A DNA stretch of 64,000 nucleotides from Novosphingobium aerophilum (GCF_014230305.1 NZ_JACLAU010000006.1:62001-126000); one strand, 5' to 3'; counted from the first letter of the stretch, positions 52,504 through 61,958 are shown. Made by a program: numbers and translations. The notes: generated by a model from the letters alone, not told the origin.

Positions 52504-53790
52504 ATGGCAAAGCCTGGTGGACCGAACCAAACATTCGCGGTTGCCACTGACGAATGCATGATCGAGCTCATTCAATCAGCTCGCCATCAACTCGTCGTTG
52601 TTGCCCCAGCGCTGACCACCCCTGTGGCCAAGGCCCTGGCAGCCCGCTGTGGTGACGACAGCGTCAGTCTGAGCGTGGTTCTGGACGCTGATCCCGAAGT
52701 CTACCGGCTGGGTTACGGTGATCAGGCCGCATTGGAACCTCTGCGCGGAGCGATGACGGCGAACGGCCTCGCCCTGGCACGTCAGCCGGGCATCAGGATT
52801 GGGCTGATCGTCGCGGACGAGCGGATGCTGGTTTACTCACCGGTGCCGCGATTGATCGAGGCTGGCTCTCCAAATCCAGAGAAGCCGAATGCTTTGGTCA
52901 TCTCTGGCCATGCCGCCAAGCAGGTCGCAACGGCAGCATCAGGGGGCGGCGACTGCCCCAGCGAGATCGGTCATGAAGGCCTGGGCCCTGACGATGTATC
53001 CCGGATTGAGGCGGAGCTGCGTGACACTCCGCCGCAGCCATTCGATATTGCCCGCGCGATCCGCGTCTTCAGCTCGCAGGCCGAGTTCGTGGAACTCGAG
53101 ATCGAAAACCTTCGCGTAGTCGTCCGACGTGTTCAACTGCCACCGGACCTGCTGGGAATCCGCAGCGAAGGTCTTATCCCGCGGATCAACAGCACCCTCA
53201 GTGCTCCGGCAGAGGTCAATGGCCCTTTCGACATTGAAGTGGAGCAAGCCGATGGGGCGACCAAGCGCGCCAAGGTCGACGCCCGGTGGGTCAACGAGCA
53301 ACGTGCCGCGATCGAGCGCGAGTTCACCTTCCTTGTACCCCGGCATGGCCGGGTCATCCTCATCAGGGACAAGCAGCGCTTTGAGGCGGAGGTCAGCCGG
53401 CTTGAGAGGAACATTGAACGATTCAGGGTCGCCGCAAATGCTGCGTTCCATGCGAGCCGCGAGGGGTTCAAGCAGACCCTTCTCGATGAGTTTCTGCCGG
53501 CCTGGAACGAGAACCCACCGGCTTTTGTGACGCGCTATTACCCGCACCCCTCTGACAAGGAGATCAAGGATCGGCTTGCCGAACGCCTCGATGGCTTGCT
53601 TGAACAGGCGTCGACCTTGCGGCCCATCCGTTGCAGCGTACTGTACAAGGGCATCACGTGGGCGTCGGCAAACGATCCTGATTTTACGAAGATGCTGACT
53701 GACGCGATGAAGAAGGGCGGTGTGCCGAAAGCCGAGGTCGCAAGGCTATTCAGTGAGTTCGATGCGGCGAAAGGCCAAACCGACCAATAG
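52504..53790 (+). CDS. Unrecognised 428-aa island protein with PLD-like N-terminal region
   Basis: 428 aa from ATG 52504. The first ~115 residues have an alternating strand-helix pattern (DECMIELIQSARHQLVVVAPALT, SLSVVLDADPEVYRLGYGD, IRIGLIVADERMLVYSPVP) like one lobe of a phospholipase D fold, but no HxK(x4)D catalytic motif. The middle is alpha/beta and the end helical (SDKEIKDRLAERLDGLLEQAS). No catalytic site is evident. It faces the type I R-M operon, tail to tail with the M48-like protease gene (36 bases apart). A DNA- or membrane-binding defence accessory is possible but unproven. Confidence 0.7.
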   Translation: MAKPGGPNQTFAVATDECMIELIQSARHQLVVVAPALTTPVAKALAARCGDDSVSLSVVLDADPEVYRLGYGDQAALEPLRGAMTANGLALARQPGIRIGLIVADERMLVYSPVPRLIEAGSPNPEKPNALVISGHAAKQVATAASGGGDCPSEIGHEGLGPDDVSRIEAELRDTPPQPFDIARAIRVFSSQAEFVELEIENLRVVVRRVQLPPDLLGIRSEGLIPRINSTLSAPAEVNGPFDIEVEQADGATKRAKVDARWVNEQRAAIEREFTFLVPRHGRVILIRDKQRFEAEVSRLERNIERFRVAANAAFHASREGFKQTLLDEFLPAWNENPPAFVTRYYPHPSDKEIKDRLAERLDGLLEQASTLRPIRCSVLYKGITWASANDPDFTKMLTDAMKKGGVPKAEVARLFSEFDAAKGQTDQ

Positions 53791-53826
53791 GTGTCTCCGT
53801 CGCGGCGTCTCCTGGCGTGATGTGGA

Positions 53827-54561
53827 TCACCTGAGGAAATGATCCGCAAGGGTGCTCTGATGCCGGTCGAGCCATGCCTTGCTGGCCTCCCACTCCGGCA
53901 CCAGCGCCCCAACGAACCCCCAGAACTCCGCCCCATGCGACCGATGCCGCAGGTGCGCCAGTTCATGCGCCACCACGTACTCCAGCACCTTCCGTGGCGC
54001 GAAGATGAGGTGCCAGTTGATGAGCACGTTACCTTCCGGGCCGCACGATCCCCAACCCTCGGCAAGGTCTGCCACCCGGATCGAGCGGGGCGCGAGGCCG
54101 TAGCGCTTGCTGATGTCGGCGGCGATCTCGCCCACATCCCGCCTGGCGCGCTGCTTGAGCCAGTGCTTCAGCTCGCTGGCGACAAGCTGATCGGGGTCAT
54201 CGCCCGTCCAGTGCGGCAGATCGACGATGAAGCCGCTGCGATAGGTCACGGTCGCCCGCTCCGCATCGGTGCGGCGGACGGTGAGGGGCATCTTGCGGCC
54301 CCGGTATGGAATCTTCGAGCCGGTCATGAACCGGGGCACGGAATGACGTCCTGCGGTAATCCGCTCCATGTCGCGCACCGTGTTGAACAGCCACTGGCGC
54401 TTGCGATCGAGGAACCCCGTGATGTCGTCATCGCCATCCGTCGTCAGCGCCATCACCTCGACATGGCCCGGTGTGACGGTGATGCGCCGCTCGGCTGCGG
54501 TGGCGCTGCGGCGTAGCTCGTAGGCGATCTCGGCCCGGCCGATCTGGATCGTCCGCATCAT
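53827..54561 (-). CDS. M48-like (YgjP/DUF45) metallopeptidase linked to type I R-M
   Basis: 244 aa. The zinc motif HELAH (199-203) with a third His at 209 (HRSHGAEFW), preceded by GWGSC and NVLINWHLIFAP, defines the YgjP-like/WSS1-related group (COG1451 type). Its start overlaps the hsdR stop (ATGA), so it is the fourth gene of the hsd operon. YgjP-like genes are often found with type I restriction genes. Controlling HsdR levels or turning over DNA-protein complexes are possible roles. Confidence 0.88.
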   Translation of the reverse strand: MMRTIQIGRAEIAYELRRSATAAERRITVTPGHVEVMALTTDGDDDITGFLDRKRQWLFNTVRDMERITAGRHSVPRFMTGSKIPYRGRKMPLTVRRTDAERATVTYRSGFIVDLPHWTGDDPDQLVASELKHWLKQRARRDVGEIAADISKRYGLAPRSIRVADLAEGWGSCGPEGNVLINWHLIFAPRKVLEYVVAHELAHLRHRSHGAEFWGFVGALVPEWEASKAWLDRHQSTLADHFLR

Positions 54562-57500
54562 GCCCCGCCCCCGTAGGCGTTGACGGCGAACTCCTCGACC
54601 TTCTCGCGGATCGTCTTGGTCTCACCGATACCGTGGTCGGTCAGGATGCGGCGGACCTGCTGGCGGAGAGACCTGAGATAGGCTTCCATGTGCGCGAAGG
54701 CGGGCTGGGTGGCGGCGGCATCGGCATAGACCGCGCCGATGGCGATGGCGGCTGCCTGCAAGGTCTCGTGGGCGGTGTCCGTTGCTATGGCCTCCATGAT
54801 GCGCAGGATCGAAAAGGCGTTCTCATCCATGCCAAGCTCGGCGTGTGCACCCTGCTCGGCCTGAATGTCGCCGGTCAGCCCCTCGAAGTCCGATAGGCCA
54901 TCGGCGGCGGCGATCTGGCCAGCCTCGAAGCGGCGGATGATCTCCAGCACCCGTTCGGAGAAGCGGCCATATTGTGCGGGGTTCTTGTCCACCAGTTCGC
55001 GGGTGACTCGGCGTAGCTCGGCGGACTTTCGGACGAACGCCTCGACCAGCTCGCCCTCGTCTTTGCCGCCAGTGTCGAAGTCATCGGCAAAGTTCGGATC
55101 GGTGATGTTGCGCAGCCGGATGGTGGTCGAGAGGCCGGTCACATGAACGTGCTCTTCCAGCATGTCCCTGATCTTGCCGCTGTAGCTGCGGTGATCGAGG
55201 CTCTCATCCTTCGCGATGGCCTGCGTGGCCAGCCGCAGGAACGCCGCAGCCCATTTCACCTCGGCAGTGAAGTCCAGGATGGCGGGATCGGGCGAGAGGT
55301 CGGCGTAGACCTTGATGAAGGTCCGGGTGAGCCGCTGGAGGTCGAACCACTCATCCTCGCGGCCATCAGCGGCGATCTTGGCGGCGGCATAGGCTGCGGC
55401 CTTCTCGTCCATGCCCTCCAGCCCCATCGCCCGCTTCTGCGCGCGGTAGCGGGCATGGGCTTCCTTGAGGTCGTTGCGCAGCACGGCGATGTCGCGCAGC
55501 GCATTCTCGACATCATCGGCGCGGTAGGACTTGAGCGCCTCGTCCAGATGGTTGGTGACGCCGATGTAATCGACAATCCGGCCATTCGGCTTGGCGATCT
55601 CGCCGCCATCGGGCAGCTTGATCGAGCAGGTGCGGTTGGTGCGGGCGATGGCCTGGAGCAGGTTGTGCTCCTTGAGCGGCTTGTCGAGATACATGACGTG
55701 CTCGATGGGCGCATCGAACCCGGTGAGCAGCTTGTCGCACACGATCAGGAAGCTCGGCTCCTGCCCGTATGCCTTGAATCGCCGCTTGGCGTCTTTCTCG
55801 GCCTCGGCGTCGAGGTAGAATGCCTCCAGCCCATCGCGCAGCGCCTGCACCTCGGCGATCTCGCTGGGCTTGCCATCCTCCTGGCTCTTCGAGAAGACGC
55901 AGGCGATCATCGCATCGGCCTGTGTCGCTGCCATCTCGGCCTCCGTGCCGCTCTTGGCCAGTTCGGCGGCGATGACGGCGGAGAGGGCGGCGCGGTAGAG
56001 GATCACCGCCTCGCGATCGACCACCACGATCTGCGCCTTGAAGCCATCTGGCCGGCAGACCTGCTTGAAGTGCTCCCATATGTCGTAAGCGATCAGCCGG
56101 ATGCGCTCGGGGTGCTTGGCGATGGTCGCCACGGTCAGACCCTTGCGCTTCAGCTCCTCGCGCTTGTCGTCCGCCAGATCGACAAACCAGCGGTCGAACA
56201 GGATGTCGATCTCGGCCTCGTTGATCGACCAGTCCGCCTTGCGGCCTTCATAGAGGATCGGAACGGTCGCCCCATCGCGCACCGCATCGTCGATGCCATA
56301 TTTGTCGAGGTAGCCTTCGCCGACGACGCTGAAGCGGGCGTAGGTATCCTTGTCGGTCGATTTGATGGGTGTGCCGGTGAAGCCATAGAAGTGGGCATCG
56401 GGCAGCGTCGCTTGCAGGAACGCGCCCAAGTCCTTCTCCTGCGTGCGGTGGCATTCGTCGACGAGCACGATCCAGTTGGCGGAGTTGGGGATCGCCTCCT
56501 TCGATCCGGCGAACTTGAAGATGGTCGAGAGCAGGATCTGGCCATTGCCACCCCGGCTCACCGCCTCGCGCAGCGCGGCGACCGATCCGCATTGCACCGG
56601 ATTGGGCAGCCCGCAGGCGACGAAGGTCTTGCTGATCTGGTCGTCGAGGTCGATCCGGTCGGTCAGCACCAGGATGTTGGGGTTGGCCAGCGTTGGCGCG
56701 TCGAGCGTCAGGTGAGTCTTCAGCTTGAGCGCGAGGAACACCATCGTCAGGCTCTTGCCGCTGCCCTGCGTGTGCCAGATCAGCCCCTTGCGGTGCTCGC
56801 CCGCCGCAACGCGCTCCACCGCCTTGTTGACCGCGCGGAACTGCTGGTAGCGACAGACCTTCTTGATCTTGCGGCCCGTCTCCGGGTCCACCTCGAACAC
56901 TATGAAGTGCGCCAGCAGGTCGAGCAGACGCGACGGCTCGCACAAGCACCACAGGTCTTTGGAGAGGTCGTCCGGGAAGTCGGCGCGGGTGCGCGGCCAA
57001 GCATCGGGCCACGGGGCATAGAACTGCGCCGGGCTACCCGTCGCACCGTAGAGCGTCGCCATGCCATCGGTCACGATGTTGAAGGCGTTGGGCGCGAACA
57101 AGCGCGGGATGTCGCGCTCATACTGCTTGATCTGCTCGAAGGCTTCCTCGGCCCGCGCTGTAGCTTTCAGCGGCGACTTGGCCTCGATCACCACCAGCGG
57201 GATGCCGTTCACGAACAGCACCACATCGGGCACGCGCGGGCGCTGGGCGGCGACGCGGAACTGGCGGGTGACGTGGAACTGGTTGCGGGCGGGGTTCTTG
57301 AAGTCGATCAGCGTGATCGGGCTGTCGCGGTTCTCGCCAGTCAGGCGGCGAGAATAGCCGCCGCGCAGCTTGCGCTGCCAGTCCTCGTTGTCGGACAGGG
57401 TGGCAAGGTCGGCGTAGATCGCCTCGGCGTCCGCCTCGCCAATGCCGTTGAGGTCGCGCAGCGCCGCGATCAGCACGGGTTTGAGGATGACCCGGTTTTC

Positions 57501-57602
57501 CTCCACCCGCATTGCTAAGGCGGCGGCGGGCGAAAGCGCCTGCCAGCCCATCGCCACCAGCGCATCGAGCGCGGGCTTCTCGGCAAGGCGATATTCGCTC
57601 AT
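54558..57602 (-). CDS. hsdR: Type I restriction enzyme R subunit
   Basis: 1014 aa, full length. The N-terminal PD-(D/E)xK nuclease is at Asp126 with Glu140-x-Lys142 (VVIEAKSP). The superfamily 2 translocase has Walker A HTQGSGKS (277-284), DECH at 382-385 and GFTGTPI. The helicase C-lobe (CDKLLTGFDAPIEHVMYLDKPLKEHNLLQAIARTNR) and a C-terminal helical domain follow. The HsdR motor pulls DNA through the HsdM2S complex and cuts unmethylated DNA at a distance. The start overlaps the hsdS stop. Confidence 0.96.
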   Translation of the reverse strand: MSEYRLAEKPALDALVAMGWQALSPAAALAMRVEENRVILKPVLIAALRDLNGIGEADAEAIYADLATLSDNEDWQRKLRGGYSRRLTGENRDSPITLIDFKNPARNQFHVTRQFRVAAQRPRVPDVVLFVNGIPLVVIEAKSPLKATARAEEAFEQIKQYERDIPRLFAPNAFNIVTDGMATLYGATGSPAQFYAPWPDAWPRTRADFPDDLSKDLWCLCEPSRLLDLLAHFIVFEVDPETGRKIKKVCRYQQFRAVNKAVERVAAGEHRKGLIWHTQGSGKSLTMVFLALKLKTHLTLDAPTLANPNILVLTDRIDLDDQISKTFVACGLPNPVQCGSVAALREAVSRGGNGQILLSTIFKFAGSKEAIPNSANWIVLVDECHRTQEKDLGAFLQATLPDAHFYGFTGTPIKSTDKDTYARFSVVGEGYLDKYGIDDAVRDGATVPILYEGRKADWSINEAEIDILFDRWFVDLADDKREELKRKGLTVATIAKHPERIRLIAYDIWEHFKQVCRPDGFKAQIVVVDREAVILYRAALSAVIAAELAKSGTEAEMAATQADAMIACVFSKSQEDGKPSEIAEVQALRDGLEAFYLDAEAEKDAKRRFKAYGQEPSFLIVCDKLLTGFDAPIEHVMYLDKPLKEHNLLQAIARTNRTCSIKLPDGGEIAKPNGRIVDYIGVTNHLDEALKSYRADDVENALRDIAVLRNDLKEAHARYRAQKRAMGLEGMDEKAAAYAAAKIAADGREDEWFDLQRLTRTFIKVYADLSPDPAILDFTAEVKWAAAFLRLATQAIAKDESLDHRSYSGKIRDMLEEHVHVTGLSTTIRLRNITDPNFADDFDTGGKDEGELVEAFVRKSAELRRVTRELVDKNPAQYGRFSERVLEIIRRFEAGQIAAADGLSDFEGLTGDIQAEQGAHAELGMDENAFSILRIMEAIATDTAHETLQAAAIAIGAVYADAAATQPAFAHMEAYLRSLRQQVRRILTDHGIGETKTIREKVEEFAVNAYGGGA

Positions 57603-58861
57603 GCAGGCACCCGCACGCGACCGGAGAGAAGGTCTGACATGAGGGCCTGCTTTGTCGCGGTCAGATTTGCGACCGACGCCTTCGCTTGCATGGCAACATC
57701 AGCCGCAGCCGCTAAGGTTTCGGCCAGTTCGATCATCACGGAAGGTGGCGGCACGGGGATTTGCAGGGGCCGCAGGGTCTGGAGGTTGATGTTCTTCTGC
57801 GCGTTCTGCGTCGCTGCTCGGTCCAGCGCAGCCTTGAAGCAAGTTAGCACCGAGTAGAGCCAGAACGGGTTCACATCGGGATTTGCCTCAATGCCTACGA
57901 CACTGTCCGGACAGGCTACCGGATAGGCCGCGATGGCGAAGTCGCCGATATTGGCTGCGATGGTGGTCATTATGGTGCCCGCTGCAAACACCCGGCTGAC
58001 CCCCACGCCAAGATCGTTCAACGTCTGCGTATGGCGCGTGATGTAATCGCCAGCAGCGGTGATGTCCCCGGTCTGGATGAACGGCGTTGAACCGCCGAAG
58101 TATCGAGGATCGTTGCGAGGCCGGATTGAGAACTTGCCGCGCTCGACGCTCGCAAGTGCTTCAAGAGGAAGGACGGTCCAGTCAGGCGGTAGGTCGATGA
58201 CAGTTCCATCGGGCGCGACGTTGAGCAGGTCATGTCGCATCGTCTTGCTGGCCCGCAGCAAAGACGACGCGACCGCGTCCGCCGCCGCAATCGCCTCATC
58301 CACCGACCGCAGCACCTCGGCGATCCGCCGCTGCTCGTCGAGCGGGGGGAGGTCGATGGGTAAATCCCGAAGTGTCGTGATCTTGAGGTTCGACAGTCCA
58401 GTAGTGCCTTGCACCGCATCGGAAATGGCAGTCTGCACACCGGGCGCAACCACCGCGAAATACAGGAAGTCAGGGTCAACGGCTTCGCGCCGGGGACGCA
58501 AGCCGAACAGCAGCGAAGCGTAGAGATAGCGGCCCGGTTCATCGACCTGCACCGCGTTGCCGATCCGGGCAGGGTTCCCATTCGACCCGACCATCAGGAT
58601 GTCACCCGTCTGCACTGTGCTCGACGCGATGGCAGAGGGTTTGAGGCCGTGGAGCCATAAAAGGTCGTCTATTTCCAAGCGGGCTTGGACGTTTCTGATC
58701 CCAAGCACGGGTAGTGCGCCGTCAACCGGGTCGCGGCGCTCATTGTCGCTTCCCCAACTCGTCCCGCGTGAGATGTCAGCGACATCACCAAGACGGAATG
58801 AGCGCCAGCCGTCTGGTAAGCTGTCTGTCGGTCGTTCCAGTTCCGCCACGTCACTCGACAT
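57599..58861 (-). CDS. hsdS: Type I restriction-modification specificity subunit
   Basis: 420 aa. There are two target-recognition domains: TRD1 about residues 10-165 and TRD2 about 212-345. Each is followed by a conserved helical spacer (LPPLDEQRRIAEVLRSVDEAI and IPVPPPSVMIELAETLAAAADVA). This two-TRD layout predicts a bipartite recognition site, which cannot be read from sequence. HsdS joins HsdM for methylation and HsdR for cutting. The gene overlaps hsdM by 11 bases and hsdR by 4. Confidence 0.94.
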   Translation of the reverse strand: MSSDVAELERPTDSLPDGWRSFRLGDVADISRGTSWGSDNERRDPVDGALPVLGIRNVQARLEIDDLLWLHGLKPSAIASSTVQTGDILMVGSNGNPARIGNAVQVDEPGRYLYASLLFGLRPRREAVDPDFLYFAVVAPGVQTAISDAVQGTTGLSNLKITTLRDLPIDLPPLDEQRRIAEVLRSVDEAIAAADAVASSLLRASKTMRHDLLNVAPDGTVIDLPPDWTVLPLEALASVERGKFSIRPRNDPRYFGGSTPFIQTGDITAAGDYITRHTQTLNDLGVGVSRVFAAGTIMTTIAANIGDFAIAAYPVACPDSVVGIEANPDVNPFWLYSVLTCFKAALDRAATQNAQKNINLQTLRPLQIPVPPPSVMIELAETLAAAADVAMQAKASVANLTATKQALMSDLLSGRVRVPA

Positions 58862-60350
58862 AGCCGAGCCTCCGCAGGTGGCCGAACATCACGGTTTCGG
58901 CCTCGTTACGCTGGGCGATCAGGTCTTGCAGCTTGGCGACTTCCGCCGCGACATCGACCGCCTCGGCATCCGCCCCGGTCTGGACATAGCGGCTGATGTT
59001 GAGGTTGTGGCCGTTGGCGCCGATCTCGGCCACCGGCACCACGCGGGCCAGCTTGTCGATGTCGGCAAAGCCGTGGACGGCATCGGCCAGCGTGCGGATA
59101 TGATCGTCGGTCAGGAAGTTCTGCGCCTTGCCGGGCGTGTAGGTGGCATCGCCGTTGACGATCAGCACCTTGCCGCGCCGGTCGGCGGGCCTCTTCTTGT
59201 GACAGATCAGCAGGGCGGCAGGGATGCCCGCACCGTAGAACAGGTTCGGGGCCAGCCCCACCACCGCCTCAATCACGTCTGCGGCCAGCATGGCCTCCCT
59301 GATGCGCCCCTCGGCCCCGCCACGGAACAAGACGCCGTGCGGCACCACCACCGCCAGCACGCCGCCGTCCTTGAGGCTGGCGAGCATGTGCTGGACGAAC
59401 GCAAGATCACCATAGCCCTTGGGCGGGCAGCCATACTCGTCGCGCCCGAACGGGTCACCGTTCTGCCAGACCTCATAGCCCCACACCTTTTCCGAGAACG
59501 GCGGGTTGGCCAGCACCCGATCATACGCGCCCACGCCCTCGACGAACTCGCGGGCCTTGGGGTCATACCGCTTGGGTGAGAGGATCGTGTCGCCCTTGGC
59601 GATGAAGGCGTCGTCCACGTCGTGCAGGAACAGGTTGATCTGCGCGATGCCCCAGGTAGCGAAGTTCTTCTCCTGCCCATAGAGCGACAGGCCGCGGGCA
59701 TCCTCGCCGCGATCCTTCACATACTGCACCGCCTCGAGCAGCATGCCCGCCGACCCGCAGGTGGGATCGTAGACCGACATGCCGGGCCGGGGCTGCACGA
59801 TCTCGACCATCAGCCGCACGATCGACCGGGGGGTGTAAAACTCGCCCCCTTTCTTGCCGGCACCCTCTGCGAACATCTTGATGAGGTAGAGATAGGCGTC
59901 GCCCAGCATGTCGGCGGGCACGTCGGCGTTGCGCAGCCGGTGCTTCTCGAAGTGGTTAAGCAGCTTCTCCAGCAGCGCGTCGGAGAAGCGATCCTGATTG
60001 GCGAAGTCCACATCGCCGAACACGCCCTTGAGCCGCAGGTTGGCGTCTTCGATGGCGGCCAGCGCATTGTTCAGCCGCTGGCCGATTTGCGTGGAATGCT
60101 GGCGCACGGCCTCCCACCGGTGCGCCGCAGGGATGTCGAAGCGGTGCTCGTCAGGATCGGCCGCCTCGTCCGCATCCCCGGTCTCGGCCAGGAGCGCCTC
60201 GTACTCCTCCTGCCACACGTCGCAGAGCCGGCGGTAGAACAGCAAGCCGAAGATATACTGCTTGTAGTCGGCGGCATCGACGGTGCCCCGGAGAATGTCC
60301 GCCGCGCCCCAGAGGTGCCGTTCGAGTTCCTGCTGGGTGAGCTTGGCCAT
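58851..60350 (-). CDS. hsdM: Type I restriction-modification DNA methyltransferase subunit
   Basis: 499 aa from the ATG at 60348-60350 (AGGA upstream). The N-terminal helical domain starts KLTQQELERHLWGAADILRG. The N6-adenine methyltransferase motifs are DPTCGSAGM (195-203, AdoMet binding) and NPPF (282-285, catalytic). The FYTPRSIVRLMVEIVQP block is diagnostic of HsdM. It methylates adenine in the site chosen by HsdS, protecting host DNA. First gene of the operon hsdM-hsdS-hsdR-M48. Confidence 0.96.
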   Translation of the reverse strand: MAKLTQQELERHLWGAADILRGTVDAADYKQYIFGLLFYRRLCDVWQEEYEALLAETGDADEAADPDEHRFDIPAAHRWEAVRQHSTQIGQRLNNALAAIEDANLRLKGVFGDVDFANQDRFSDALLEKLLNHFEKHRLRNADVPADMLGDAYLYLIKMFAEGAGKKGGEFYTPRSIVRLMVEIVQPRPGMSVYDPTCGSAGMLLEAVQYVKDRGEDARGLSLYGQEKNFATWGIAQINLFLHDVDDAFIAKGDTILSPKRYDPKAREFVEGVGAYDRVLANPPFSEKVWGYEVWQNGDPFGRDEYGCPPKGYGDLAFVQHMLASLKDGGVLAVVVPHGVLFRGGAEGRIREAMLAADVIEAVVGLAPNLFYGAGIPAALLICHKKRPADRRGKVLIVNGDATYTPGKAQNFLTDDHIRTLADAVHGFADIDKLARVVPVAEIGANGHNLNISRYVQTGADAEAVDVAAEVAKLQDLIAQRNEAETVMFGHLRRLGYVE

Positions 60351-60506
60351 CGGTTCCTTCGTCGTATTCGATATTTTTCGGTATCGGCGGCATACATCCA
60401 CAGACAGCCGCATGAAACGGTCTATCGTGGTTCATGGCGGAAAGTCAGGCATCATGGCGATCATGGCCGCAACGACTTGTCCGGCCGAGGATCAGGATCG
60501 AAATGC
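60351..60506. promoter_or_regulatory. Divergent promoter region of hsdM
   Basis: 156 bp between hsdM and a divergent hypothetical gene. It holds an AT-rich dyad CGATA-N8-TATCG (60369-60386) about 20 bases upstream of hsdM that could be the promoter or a control site. No controller (C) protein gene is adjacent. Confidence 0.4.
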
Positions 60507-61199
60507 ATGGACCGCAGCACCCCATCGCACGAGCAGGTGCGCCAACTAGTCAGTGAGCATATGGACCAGCTACATGGTCGCGGTGCGCCCCAGGCTGACC
60601 CACTCGTCGCTCTCGTCCAACTGCACGATCAGCTTGTCGCGGCGGCGAAGGCCTATGAGGCAGGCCCCCAGCAGCAACGAGAGGCAGTGTGCGAAGCGAT
60701 CATTGCTGTCTCGGAGTTTCTGAAGGGGCAGGGCTTCAGCGGCGCAACCCTGGTTCCGCTGAGCCGGGTCGTGTGGGCTATCGTCGACGTCTGCGATCGT
60801 AATCATCCCGATCCGCTGTTCTGTGAGAAACCGTCGAAGACCAAGGGGCGCCGGAATCTGGAGGACGCGGTGCGCAAGGGTCAAATCGCAGCAATCGCGG
60901 ACGCCTGGCTTGAGTCATCGAGTGGCGATGAGGGTGACGAAGATGCAAAGCTCAATCGCGCCGCAAGGTACATGTCAGGCGCTTACTTCGGGGCGCTGAA
61001 TCGCAAGGCGTTGACAAGCGCCAAATCCTATCAGCGGCAAGCAGGGCACCATGAACTCATCTACAGCGCGTATGCCCAGATGAGGGACGCTTTGGCCGCA
61101 GAGGCTAGAGTCCTCGGCGATGGCCCGGCGAACCTTCGCGCGGCAATTCTCGTGCAGATCAAGGCATTGAACACTAAGGCAGAAATGCAGAGACGCTGA
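60507..61199 (+). CDS. Hypothetical protein divergent from hsdM
   Basis: 230 aa from ATG 60507; an open frame extends far upstream antisense to hsdM but is a shadow. The protein is mostly helical and soluble (HEQVRQLVSEHMDQLHGRGAPQADPLVALVQLHDQLV; REAVCEAIIAVSEFLKGQG). A charged loop (SSSGDEGDEDAKLNRAARYMSGAYF) follows. No family recognised. Base use is like the surrounding island. It could be island-specific cargo or an R-M accessory. Confidence 0.6.
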   Translation: MDRSTPSHEQVRQLVSEHMDQLHGRGAPQADPLVALVQLHDQLVAAAKAYEAGPQQQREAVCEAIIAVSEFLKGQGFSGATLVPLSRVVWAIVDVCDRNHPDPLFCEKPSKTKGRRNLEDAVRKGQIAAIADAWLESSSGDEGDEDAKLNRAARYMSGAYFGALNRKALTSAKSYQRQAGHHELIYSAYAQMRDALAAEARVLGDGPANLRAAILVQIKALNTKAEMQRR

Positions 61200-61298
61200 T
61201 TTGTATTATATCCCCTGCGAAAAATCCTGAGCGCTGATCGCAGCCCGTTTCCGCCTACTTCCCCGTAATTTCGCCGGGATGCGGGCGGAGACCAAAAC

Positions 61299-61466
61299 AT
61301 GGAACCCATCGCACTCAGTGTGTCGGATGCTGTGAAGGCGTCCGGCCTCGGGAAAACCACCCTGTACGAAGCCATGGCGGATGGTCGCTTGGAGACCCGG
61401 AAGGTCGGGCGCAAGCGCCTCATCCTGACGCGCTCGCTGCGTCGCCTGATCGAAGGCGGGGTGTGA
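61299..61466 (+). CDS. AlpA/excisionase-like helix-turn-helix protein
   Basis: 55 aa: LSVSDAVKASGLGKTTLYEAMADGRL, then RKVGRKRLILTRSLRRLIEGG. This is the helix-turn-helix 17 / MerR-like fold of excisionases and AlpA-type activators, often written 'DNA-binding protein, excisionase family'. It likely controls island excision or the replication genes that follow. The next gene's possible GTG overlaps its stop. Confidence 0.8.
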   Translation: MEPIALSVSDAVKASGLGKTTLYEAMADGRLETRKVGRKRLILTRSLRRLIEGGV

Positions 61467-61468
61467 GC

Positions 61469-61654
61469 ATGACCCAAAAAAGCAAAACCCCGGCTGGCAC
61501 CGGGGCTTCGCGCGTTCGCTTGGACGGCTGGACGCACTCGCTCGATAACCTCGCCGCCTCCCGGGTGCAATTCCTGATTGCAGCATACAACGTCCGGCCG
61601 GAACTGGCCGCGATGATCGCCGTGCTCGCATTCGAGGGGCACGGACATGGCTGA
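61469..61654 (+). CDS. Small hypothetical island protein
   Basis: 61 aa from ATG 61469 (an overlapping GTG at 61463 is an alternative). It begins MTQKSKTPAGTG and ends in a hydrophobic-helical part (VQFLIAAYNVRPELAAMIAVLAFEGHGHG). Function unknown. It overlaps the next start by 8 bases, as do all genes in this run. Confidence 0.55.
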   Translation: MTQKSKTPAGTGASRVRLDGWTHSLDNLAASRVQFLIAAYNVRPELAAMIAVLAFEGHGHG

Positions 61655-61958
61655 CCGCTATCCCGACATTCCCGGAGCGAAAGGCCCGGACGGCACCAGC
61701 CAAGAAGCTGCCAAGGCCACCGAGCTTCACGTCTCCTACCTTCGCCGGGTCGCCATGCGTGCGCTGGACAGGTTGGGCGAGGCAACGGTGCTCGAAGCGG
61801 TCGACTTTGCCAAGGTCAGCCGCGAAAGCCTGCAACCGCGCTTCTCCGAATTGAGAGCCATGGGCCTCGTCGAGCCGACAGGAGCGCGGCGTCGCAACCC
61901 CTCGGGGAAGCGCGCCGCGGTCCTCCGCCTGACCGAAAAAGGGAGGGCCGCGCTGTGA
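61647..61958 (+). CDS. Winged-helix DNA-binding protein (MarR-like)
   Basis: 103 aa. The C-terminal two thirds form a winged helix: LGEATVLEAVDFAKVSRESLQPRFSELRAMGLVEPTGARRRNPSGKRAAVLRLTEKGRAAL. The N-terminal part (DIPGAKGPDGTSQEAA) resembles phage replication-initiation-associated helix proteins. It probably regulates or recruits the adjacent replication proteins. It overlaps both neighbours. Confidence 0.7.
   Translation: MADRYPDIPGAKGPDGTSQEAAKATELHVSYLRRVAMRALDRLGEATVLEAVDFAKVSRESLQPRFSELRAMGLVEPTGARRRNPSGKRAAVLRLTEKGRAAL

Noticed and set aside
52504..53790. Active phospholipase D/nuclease
   Set aside because: The HxKxxxxD catalytic motif is missing.
55143..57518. 791-codon plus-strand frame
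   Set aside because: Antisense to hsdR, whose nuclease and helicase motifs are all intact.
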